The translations under genes were made by a program, and so were the position numbers. Shown piece by piece: positions 1 through 5,587 of a DNA stretch of 8,720 nucleotides. How positions within the stretch are numbered: the first letter of the stretch is position 1; every line of letters starts with the position of its first letter. The notes below the pieces were generated by a model. It saw only the letters and a list, made by a program, of their open reading frames with translations, was not told the DNA's origin and made no database searches. The DNA comes from Oscillospiraceae bacterium (lineage in GTDB: Bacteria > Bacillota > Clostridia > Oscillospirales > Ruminococcaceae): contig DQFX01000063.1 of NCBI GenBank assembly GCA_003531585.1, forward strand, positions 1 through 8,720. The letters run 5' to 3'.

Positions 1-236
1 TTGAATATAATGTTCGCCCTGGCGAATCTGATTCTGGCTGACAGACCTCATCTGGCAGCTTGATTCAGTGCGCTCTGGCGAGCCTGATGGGTAACTCACA
101 CGAATTTCACAATATGTCACTCTTTTTATGGCAATGGGGCGTTAATTGTGCGGTGTTGCCCTATATTTTTTCGCTTCAAAACGGTTCTGAAATTGCAGCT
201 TTCCCCTGACCGCGCGGTTTTTCGGCTTTTTTCCCA
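1..236. other. Left-edge noncoding region with small hairpins
   Basis: No supportable gene is seen here. The first 90 bases carry four CTGGC words (starting at 19, 34, 52 and 75) and three small inverted repeats. These are TTCGC/GCGAA at 13-17/22-26, GCTGACAGA/TCTGGCAGC at 37-45/51-59 with one A-G mismatch, and GCTC/GAGC at 72-75/80-83. The rest is AT-rich with T runs near 165 and 230. It may be the tail of a structured RNA or a dispersed repeat cut by the window edge. A plus-strand frame reaches a stop at 61-63, and a minus-strand frame is open off the edge, but neither has a convincing start or family resemblance. Confidence 0.4.
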
Positions 237-265
237 TTGACAGGGCACGCGTATTTTGTTATAAT
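237..265 (+). promoter_or_regulatory. Consensus sigma-A promoter for the three-gene operon
   Basis: The -35 box TTGACA is at 237-242 and the -10 box TATAAT at 260-265. Both match consensus fully and are separated by 17 bp. A TG dinucleotide one base before the -10 (257-258) adds an extended -10 element. Transcription would start near 272, giving a leader of about 70 nt before the start codon at 341. No operator dyad is evident over the boxes, so strong constitutive transcription is the simplest inference. Confidence 0.88.
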
Positions 266-323
266 TAACGTGGTGGAGTATAGTCTGCCAGGCATAATTC
301 ACATAATTGACATCACATTACAG

Positions 324-332
324 AAAGGAGGG
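324..332 (+). promoter_or_regulatory. Shine-Dalgarno site of the membrane protein gene
   Basis: AAAGGAGGG lies 8 nt before the ATG at 341. It is a near-perfect anti-16S match and fixes this start over other in-frame ATGs. Confidence 0.85.
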
Positions 333-340
333 TCAAAAAA

Positions 341-1429
341 ATGGCTGTTCCAACCAAAGAAGCAGGCAGAACCGAGCCACGGGACGGAGCCGCTCCGGAG
401 CTTTCGTCGATACAGTTCTCGGCGCAGTTCACCGAAGAGATAACGGAATCGCAGGAACCTCAGCCGGATACTGCGGACATAACGGAAACGCCAGGAATAC
501 CTGGCATACCCGACATGCCAGGCGCGCTCCCGGAGGACGACATTCTGAGCCAGGCGGAGCTTGCCCAGCAGGAAACCGCCCGCCGCGACCAGGAGATACT
601 AGACGCGCTCGACAAGGTGCTCCAGCAGACCGGAGCGAGAAGCTCCGCGCCGCGCAAAAAGCCGCAGAAGCTCCCGCAGAGGGCGCTTAAATTCACGATG
701 GGCACCGTAAAAAGCGGAGCCGGACTTGTGAGCCTCGCGCTGACGCTCGTATTCCTCGGGATAGTTACGATGTGCGTGCTGCTCTCGGGAAGCCCGGATT
801 TCCTGCTTATCGCGAAGCTGGCTCCGATATCGGCGGTGTTCGTCGGCGCGGAACTTCTGCTGAGCTGGTTCGTTTCCGGCAGGCGGCTGAGGATACACGT
901 CCCCTGCGTCTGCATTACGGCTGCCGTGGCGGTCGCCGGGTGCATTCTTTCGGCGTCGCTCAACAGGAAGGGTGTCGAGATACGCGAGGAGCAGAGCGGA
1001 AGGGTCGTTGCCGCGCAGATCTATCAGCAGAGCTACAAGGAACTGTGCCGCACCGCGGATATCTCAACGCTCACGGTTAACGCAGACCTCGCTTCCGGCG
1101 CGGACAAGTCCTGGGATACGCTTTCAGAAGGGGATATCGTCGATATCGCCGTCGAGTTCAGCGGTACATATTCGAGCGCCCGGGAATTCGCTCAGGAATG
1201 CCGCACCGTTATCGCCGCATACAAATCTATGAGTATACCGGTGTCTCATTTCAGCTTCGTTTCAGACAGCAGAATGAAGAGCTTCCGCCTGGAAATAGAC
1301 GGGCTGTTCCAGCAGGACAAGGACGTTGAAGAGCTTACAGAAATGGTAAATTATATCTCATATGAAGACTATGACTATATTGAGGACCTAGAAGATTTTA
1401 CAGCAGAGACCACAGAAACACATGAATAA
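341..1429 (+). CDS. Uncharacterised membrane protein with acidic disordered N-terminus
   Basis: A 362-residue protein that I do not recognise as a named family. Residues 1 to about 115 are rich in Glu, Pro, Gln and Ala, contain a short PGIPGIPDMPG repeat (51-61) and have no signal peptide, so they are probably a disordered cytoplasmic tail. A basic stretch (RKKPQK, 105-110) precedes three hydrophobic segments at roughly 126-149, 155-178 and 186-206. The remaining ~155 residues form a soluble mixed alpha/beta domain ending in a very acidic, Tyr-rich tail (about 338-362). By the positive-inside rule, with Arg/Lys at 105-119 and RRLR at 181-184, the C-terminal domain is probably extracytoplasmic, but this is inference. 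It is the first gene of an operon, directly after a consensus promoter, and 23 nt separate it from the LOTUS/DUF3825 gene. The association suggests a membrane partner for the next two products; no enzyme motif is visible. Confidence 0.88.
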   Translation: MAVPTKEAGRTEPRDGAAPELSSIQFSAQFTEEITESQEPQPDTADITETPGIPGIPDMPGALPEDDILSQAELAQQETARRDQEILDALDKVLQQTGARSSAPRKKPQKLPQRALKFTMGTVKSGAGLVSLALTLVFLGIVTMCVLLSGSPDFLLIAKLAPISAVFVGAELLLSWFVSGRRLRIHVPCVCITAAVAVAGCILSASLNRKGVEIREEQSGRVVAAQIYQQSYKELCRTADISTLTVNADLASGADKSWDTLSEGDIVDIAVEFSGTYSSAREFAQECRTVIAAYKSMSIPVSHFSFVSDSRMKSFRLEIDGLFQQDKDVEELTEMVNYISYEDYDYIEDLEDFTAETTETHE

Positions 1430-1452
1430 ATTTATTATTGGAAAGGATAAAA

Positions 1453-3654
1453 ATGCTTACCAAGGAACTTACAGAGGAGCTGGGAAGCTGCATTTTCAAG
1501 CAGTTCCCCGATGAAGGAGTTTACCGCATATCTAGAGTTGAAGAATGGCTTGCCACCAACGGCTACACGCTGGAAAAGCTGGGCGTCTCGGACTTCCACG
1601 AGCTTATAGAAGCCGCGCCCGAACTTTTCGGCACCCCGAGGTACAACGAGGATTCATACGTCATCGTGAGGCGCTGGCACGGCTCCGGCGAATCCGGACA
1701 CCCCGCCGACAGCTTCTTCGGCAACAAGAACATCATACTTAACGACGACATCATTGAAATGTCGCAGCAGTCGCTCTACGCGCTGACAAAGGTGCTCGGC
1801 ACCGGGCTGACCGTCCAGGAGATGAAGCAGGAGATATATGAGAGCTTCTCCCGCGCAAAGGACGAGGGAAAGCTAGATTTCATGTACGACCGGTACGTGT
1901 TCCCTATAGGCTACTGCACCGACGGATACCTTGTGAACGGTATAATCACAAAGAACATCAGCCCACGCGGAAAGAGCCTCTACTTCTCATTTGAAAAGAC
2001 CCAGATATACAGCAGCACCGTACAGGCACACCGCCGCCCCTCCGTCCAGCCCACGCCGGTCAGCGAGGAGGACAAGGAGGAAGTATACAAGCTGCTCACC
2101 GCAAACTTCCCGTACGATATCCCGCAGCATATGGCGGCTGTCAGCAAGCTGCTCTCGGATAACCACATCGACCGCAGCCGCTACGGCTTCTTTAAAATGA
2201 AGGATCTGCTCGCCCAGATGGACTACCTGGAGCTCAGCGACGTGGTACTCGGCGGAGTTCCGCAGGTGATGGTGACCATCAGGCGCTCCGACAAGTACCA
2301 GGCGACTCCCGCAGGACCCAGGGTCTCCGCGTTCCGCACGGAGGCTTCGCGCAGCGTCAACGCCGCGGACGTCGGCAAGACCGGCGAGGTGGAGATACCC
2401 GAGGGAAACCTCGAGGACTTCTGCAACCTGCCGTCCAAGCCGCTGATGATACTCGCGCAGTACCTCGAGCGCATAAATGTGTTCCGCGATATATCGGAGC
2501 TTCGCGGAGATATCTCCGAGGACTTCCAGAAGGCGAAGGAGACCGGAAAGATACGCTTCTACGACGGCAAGATAATCTTCCCCTGCCGCTGGCAGCGCAC
2601 CGACGGGAATTACGTTGAGCTTACCCTGAAACCCTCCGCGTACGAGGGCAGGGCGTGGTTCCTGAGCTTCGTCGACACCATCAGCCGCGACTCCGTTCCG
2701 CGCACGGTGCAGCCCGGCCGCCAGCTTGAGAACTTTGCGTACCTCGGCTCCTGGAACTCCTTCCTCTCGGAGCTTGCCGACAAGGCTGTCGCCGAAAACT
2801 GGGACTTCGAAGGCTCCGGCCGCAGCGACCACCATATACTTATACAGTATATCAAATACACATTCTACCGCCTGACCCGGGAGAACAAGGTGTGCATTTC
2901 CGGCGACAAGAAATTCGCGTGCTTCAACACAGGACTTGTAGACAAGCACTACGACGACATCTACGCCTGCTTCGCACCCAACGAGCCGGGCTGCGAGACC
3001 GAGTGGAAGTTCACCGGATTCTGCACCGCCGCCAACCGCACCCTGGGCAAGCAGATAGTCAACTATTTCAGCCCGCTTCCGCAGCCGGCGGTGTACTTCG
3101 AGCACGGCGAGCAGCTCTTCTTCGATCTTTCGAAGCAGCTCCTCCCGGACTTCGACCACATAATAATAGACAACATCAGCCGCCTGCCGCTGGAGTTCCT
3201 CGAGGAGCAGTTCACCGACTGCCCCGACGCGCGCGAAGCTGCCGCGAAGATACGCTCCGCCGACGGCTATGAAAAGCGCGGGCTTTACGCGCAGCTCCGC
3301 GAGATAGTGAGCGGCAACGACCGGCTGTTCATGCGAATCCAGAACCGCATACGCGACTCCATTGAGCTTGCCAAGAAGCGCGTCAGCCGCAACTATAAGA
3401 CCGCGATACCGTCCTACTTCCCGAAGCGCAACACGATGTCGCTTATGCTCCCGCTGTGCCTGACGGATGAGGAGAAGCCCGACGTTGCGCTGGTCGTCGA
3501 GCAGACCCAGTCAGGAAACTACCAGGGTCAGACCATTCTGACACTCGACCAGGCATACATCGACGCGCGCCTGCTGTGCCGCCTGAACAGCGAGTGGCTC
3601 ACCACCAACATCAGCGCGGACGAAGCGGACGAGGCCGAGGACTCAGCAGAGTGA
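1453..3654 (+). CDS. LOTUS/OST-HTH-like and DUF3825 protein, predicted RNA-binding
   Basis: A 733-residue soluble protein. The start is ATG 1453, because AAAGGA at 1442-1447 lies five bases upstream; an in-frame TTG at 1438 lacks such a site. Two winged-helix-like modules resembling LOTUS/OST-HTH domains lie at about 5-74 and 205-278. The first shows a helix, then GYTLEKLG, SDFHELI and a closing YVIVR strand. Each is followed by a related alpha/beta module (about 120-183 and 345-409) with parallel features: an acidic helix, AK(D/E)xGK, a ...FP strand and (Y/F)FSF or FLSF. The last ~290 residues (427-718) resemble DUF3825, beginning FAYLGSWNSFL and including FNTGLVD and the late VVEQTQSGNYQGQTILTL block. 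LOTUS domains bind RNA in characterised proteins, and DUF3825 has no known biochemistry. A cytoplasmic RNA-linked regulator is the likely role, but this is inference. It sits between a membrane protein and an HPt protein in one operon. Confidence 0.85.
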   Translation: MLTKELTEELGSCIFKQFPDEGVYRISRVEEWLATNGYTLEKLGVSDFHELIEAAPELFGTPRYNEDSYVIVRRWHGSGESGHPADSFFGNKNIILNDDIIEMSQQSLYALTKVLGTGLTVQEMKQEIYESFSRAKDEGKLDFMYDRYVFPIGYCTDGYLVNGIITKNISPRGKSLYFSFEKTQIYSSTVQAHRRPSVQPTPVSEEDKEEVYKLLTANFPYDIPQHMAAVSKLLSDNHIDRSRYGFFKMKDLLAQMDYLELSDVVLGGVPQVMVTIRRSDKYQATPAGPRVSAFRTEASRSVNAADVGKTGEVEIPEGNLEDFCNLPSKPLMILAQYLERINVFRDISELRGDISEDFQKAKETGKIRFYDGKIIFPCRWQRTDGNYVELTLKPSAYEGRAWFLSFVDTISRDSVPRTVQPGRQLENFAYLGSWNSFLSELADKAVAENWDFEGSGRSDHHILIQYIKYTFYRLTRENKVCISGDKKFACFNTGLVDKHYDDIYACFAPNEPGCETEWKFTGFCTAANRTLGKQIVNYFSPLPQPAVYFEHGEQLFFDLSKQLLPDFDHIIIDNISRLPLEFLEEQFTDCPDAREAAAKIRSADGYEKRGLYAQLREIVSGNDRLFMRIQNRIRDSIELAKKRVSRNYKTAIPSYFPKRNTMSLMLPLCLTDEEKPDVALVVEQTQSGNYQGQTILTLDQAYIDARLLCRLNSEWLTTNISADEADEAEDSAE

Positions 3655-3656
3655 AC

Positions 3657-3661
3657 GGAGG
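3657..3661 (+). promoter_or_regulatory. Shine-Dalgarno site of the HPt gene
   Basis: GGAGG begins two bases after the stop of the preceding gene and lies 6 nt before ATG 3668. This tight spacing supports co-transcription and probable translational coupling. Confidence 0.75.
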
Positions 3662-3667
3662 CACGGC

Positions 3668-4033
3668 ATGGTTGATTTTCATAAGCTCCGCGAACTGGGC
3701 TTCGACTCTGAAAACGCAAAGGAGCGCTTCCTCGGCAGCGAGGAATTCTACTTTTCCTGCATGAAAATTTATATCCGCGCGAACGACATCGCAAAGCTCA
3801 CGGAACTATGCCGCGCCTGCGACTGGGAAAATGCGCTGGAGTGCGTCCACACGATGAAGGGCTCCACCGGGAACCTCGCGCTGTATGGGCTGTACTCCCA
3901 CTACAGCGCCATGACCGACCTTTTCCGCTCGGAGGAGCCGCTGAAAGCGGCTTCCATGCTCCCGGAGGCCCAGGAGATGGAAGAAAAAATGCGCTCCGCC
4001 GCCGGATTTTACGGCGCCCCGGAGGACGTATAG
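3668..4033 (+). CDS. Stand-alone HPt-domain phosphotransfer protein
   Basis: A 121-residue, mostly helical protein of the size of a single histidine phosphotransfer (HPt) domain. The signature is around His61, in HTMKGSTGNLALYGL (61-75): phospho-acceptor His, then Lys64-Gly65-Ser, then the small and hydrophobic residues that pack the four-helix bundle. Flanking helices are at about 14-35, 40-52, 53-83 and 88-112. HPt proteins shuttle phosphate between response-regulator receiver domains in phosphorelays, usually in the cytoplasm. No kinase or receiver gene lies in the window, so its partners must be encoded elsewhere. It is the third gene of the operon, 13 nt after the LOTUS/DUF3825 gene, suggesting phosphorelay control or output for that system. 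The family call is fairly secure; the pathway is unknown. Confidence 0.82.
   Translation: MVDFHKLRELGFDSENAKERFLGSEEFYFSCMKIYIRANDIAKLTELCRACDWENALECVHTMKGSTGNLALYGLYSHYSAMTDLFRSEEPLKAASMLPEAQEMEEKMRSAAGFYGAPEDV
3994..4024 (+). other. GC-rich interrupted hairpin at the 3' end of the HPt gene
   Basis: CTCCG (3994-3998) and CGCCG (4000-4004) pair with CGGCG (4012-4016) and CGGAG (4020-4024). The internal loop is C against CCC and the apical loop is GATTTTA. It ends nine bases before the end of the stop codon, and no T-run follows. It is not a classical terminator and may stabilise the mRNA 3' end. It could equally be a by-product of GC-rich coding. Confidence 0.3.
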
Positions 4034-4087
4034 GCATTGTGAACACAATTAGGTCACGAAAAATGCAGAAAATATATAAAAAAGGGC

Positions 4088-4116
4088 TTGCAAATTTTAC
4101 AGAAATATAGTAAAAT
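4088..4116 (+). promoter_or_regulatory. Sigma-A promoter of pgk
   Basis: TTGCAA (4088-4093, 4 of 6 consensus) is followed after 17 bp by TAAAAT (4111-4116, 5 of 6) in an AT-rich setting. Predicted start is near 4123, giving a leader of about 180 nt before pgk that contains the AATTCGG repeat arm and its hairpin. No second good promoter is seen closer to the gene. Confidence 0.65.
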
Positions 4117-4145
4117 AAATCTGTAGGGTATTTTGTACTGAGAGT

Positions 4146-4181
4146 AATTCGGAATTCGGAATTAAGAATTCGGAATTTCGG
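4146..4181 (+). repeat. AATTCGG heptad tandem repeat in the pgk leader
   Basis: Five consecutive units of about 7 bp: AATTCGG at 4146, 4153 and 4167, the variant AATTAAG at 4160, and the 8-bp variant AATTTCGG at 4174. The same units occur at both ends of the tpiA-gpmI intergenic region, so this is a dispersed repeat. It abuts the hairpin at 4182-4196. Confidence 0.8.
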
Positions 4182-4196
4182 CATCGCTTCGCGATG
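4182..4196. repeat. GCGAAGC-core hairpin, single-arm copy
   Basis: CATCGC (4182-4187) pairs with GCGATG (4191-4196) around a TTC loop. The minus strand reads GCGAAGC at the tip. GGATTTCAA follows the stem (from 4196), exactly as after the hairpin at 6714-6730, which shows that the two are copies of one element. Confidence 0.7.
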
Positions 4197-4288
4197 GATT
4201 TCAACAGCCCGGAGCTAAAATCCGGACGCCAGAACGGAAAGCGGCTTAGAAAGTACTTTATACCAAGTATGTTCAATATTTCACTATG

Positions 4289-4294
4289 AAAGGA
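4289..4294 (+). promoter_or_regulatory. Shine-Dalgarno site of pgk
   Basis: AAAGGA lies 10 nt before ATG 4305. The spacing is slightly long, but this is the only good site near the start. Confidence 0.7.
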
Positions 4295-4304
4295 AATAAT
4301 AACC

Positions 4305-5522
4305 ATGAGCAAACTGAACAAGAAGAATGTAGAAGACCTGAATGTCAAGGGCAAGAAGGTGCTCGTCCGCGTTGACTTCAACGTACCGATGAAGGACGGC
4401 AAGATCACCAACGACAACCGTATCACCGCAGCTCTCCCGACCATCAACAAGCTGGTCGAGAACGGCGCAAAGGTTATCCTCTGCTCTCACCTCGGCAAGC
4501 CGAAGAACGGCCCGGAGGAGAAGTTCTCCCTGAAGGCTGCCGCTGACAGACTGGCTGAGCTTGTAAATACAAAGGTAGTTTTCGCCAAGGACGACAAGGT
4601 AACAGGCGACATCGCAAAGAAGGCTGTTGCTGAGATGAAGGACGGCGAGATCGTAGTCCTTGAGAACACACGTTTCCGCGGCGCAGAAGAGACCAAGAAC
4701 GGCGAGGAGTTCAGCAAGGAGCTGGCTGACCTGACCGACGGCATCTTCGTAATGGACGCATTCGGCTCCTCCCACAGAGCTCACGCTTCCACCGTTGGCG
4801 TTACCAAGTTCATGAAGGAGACCGCTGTAGGCTACCTGATGAACAAGGAGATCGAGTTCCTCGGCAACGCCGTTGAGAACCCCGTTCGTCCCTTCGTTGC
4901 TATCCTCGGCGGCGCTAAGGTAGCCGACAAGCTGAACGTTATCTCCAACCTGCTTGAGAAGTGCGACACTCTCATCATCGGCGGCGGAATGGCTTACACC
5001 TTCCTGAAGGCTAAGGGCTATGAGGTTGGTACTTCCCTCGTTGACGACGAGAAGATCGACTACTGCAAGCAGATGATCGAGAAGGCTGAGAAGCTCGGCA
5101 AGAAGCTTCTCCTGCCCGTTGATACAACTATCGCTAAGGCGTTCCCTGATCCTATCGACGCTCCGATCGAGGTTTCCGTTGTTGATTCCGACAAGATCCC
5201 GGCTGACATGATGGGCCTGGATATCGGCCCCAAGACCATGGAGCTGTTCGCTGAGGCTGCAAAGACCGCTAAGACCGTTGTTTGGAACGGCCCGATGGGC
5301 GTATTTGAGAACCCTGTTCTCAAGAAGGGCACCGTTGCTGTGTGCGAGGCTCTCGCAGCTGCTGACGCTACCACGATCATCGGCGGCGGCGACTCCGCTA
5401 CCGCGGCTATCAACCTGGGCTACGCCGACAAGATGAGCCACATCTCCACCGGCGGCGGCGCTTCCCTCGAGTACCTCGAAGGCAAGGGTCTGCCCGGCAT
5501 CGACGCTATTCAGGATAAGTAA
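4305..5522 (+). CDS. pgk: Phosphoglycerate kinase
   Basis: A 405-residue cytoplasmic enzyme that transfers phosphate from 1,3-bisphosphoglycerate to ADP, giving 3-phosphoglycerate and ATP. It is close to the usual bacterial length of about 395. The N-terminal substrate domain has VDFNVP (23-28, Asp24 and Asn26), Arg39, SHLGKP (61-66, His62), Arg123 in ENTRF, and SHRAHAS with Arg158. The C-terminal nucleotide domain has GGAKV, GGGMAYTFLKA, WNGPMGVFE and GGGDS (360-364), and ends in the STGGGASLEYLEGK block. All expected catalytic and binding motifs are intact. Codon use is strongly restricted (GCT, GTT, AAG, CTG), as in highly expressed genes and unlike the upstream operon. It has its own promoter. 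A hairpin at 5537-5560 separates it from the pentapeptide-tpiA frame. Confidence 0.98.
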   Translation: MSKLNKKNVEDLNVKGKKVLVRVDFNVPMKDGKITNDNRITAALPTINKLVENGAKVILCSHLGKPKNGPEEKFSLKAAADRLAELVNTKVVFAKDDKVTGDIAKKAVAEMKDGEIVVLENTRFRGAEETKNGEEFSKELADLTDGIFVMDAFGSSHRAHASTVGVTKFMKETAVGYLMNKEIEFLGNAVENPVRPFVAILGGAKVADKLNVISNLLEKCDTLIIGGGMAYTFLKAKGYEVGTSLVDDEKIDYCKQMIEKAEKLGKKLLLPVDTTIAKAFPDPIDAPIEVSVVDSDKIPADMMGLDIGPKTMELFAEAAKTAKTVVWNGPMGVFENPVLKKGTVAVCEALAAADATTIIGGGDSATAAINLGYADKMSHISTGGGASLEYLEGKGLPGIDAIQDK

Positions 5523-5536
5523 TTTCTGATAAACGC

Positions 5537-5560
5537 GGCGGATATCTACGGGTATCCGCC
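5537..5560 (+). terminator. UACG-tetraloop hairpin after pgk (terminator or attenuator)
   Basis: GGCGGATATC (5537-5546) pairs over ten positions, one of them T-G, with GGTATCCGCC (5551-5560). This leaves a TACG loop closed by C-G, so the RNA has a C(UACG)G tetraloop of the very stable UNCG class. TGTTGTCGTTTT follows, a T-rich but interrupted tail. Partial termination or an mRNA-processing or stabilising barrier is plausible, and read-through would supply tpiA and gpmI. Confidence 0.65.
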
Positions 5561-5575
5561 TGTTGTCGTTTTAAC

Positions 5576-5582
5576 TGAGGTG
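5576..5582 (+). promoter_or_regulatory. Shine-Dalgarno site of the pentapeptide segment
   Basis: TGAGGTG lies 5 nt before ATG 5588. It is a moderate match, weaker than the internal site before tpiA at 5882-5887, and supports real initiation at 5588. Confidence 0.6.
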
Positions 5583-5587
5583 TTTTT

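Noticed and set aside
1..120. Minus-strand frame open off the left edge
   Set aside because: No ribosome site or good start, and composition dominated by the hairpin block; cannot be supported as a gene.
121..236. GGCAA/TTGCC stem followed by a T-run (about 130-172), and GACCGCGCGG before T-runs near 210-232, as terminators of an upstream gene
   Set aside because: The stems are too short or have too small a loop to be convincing.
307..312. A second TTGACA in the leader of the first operon
   Set aside because: No -10 box lies at the right distance; 17 bp downstream is the ribosome site and start codon.
1438..1452. TTG start five codons before the chosen start of the LOTUS/DUF3825 gene
   Set aside because: The AAAGGA site at 1442-1447 lies inside this extension and serves ATG 1453.
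1987..3159. Long minus-strand open frame (390 codons) under the LOTUS/DUF3825 gene
   Set aside because: It mirrors the GC-rich codon pattern of the plus-strand gene, has low-complexity Val/Leu/Ala/Glu composition and no family resemblance.
4035..4049. ATTGTG-AA-CACAAT dyad upstream of the pgk promoter, considered as a Rex or lac-type operator or a terminator
   Set aside because: The spacing does not fit the Rex consensus, the stem is weak as RNA and no T-run follows.
4146..4181. AATTCGG tandem units as a CRISPR array
   Set aside because: The units are 7 bp with no spacers; no cas genes are present.
4284..5441. Minus-strand open frame of 385 codons over pgk
   Set aside because: It is a by-product of the strongly biased pgk codons; the plus-strand gene is unambiguous.
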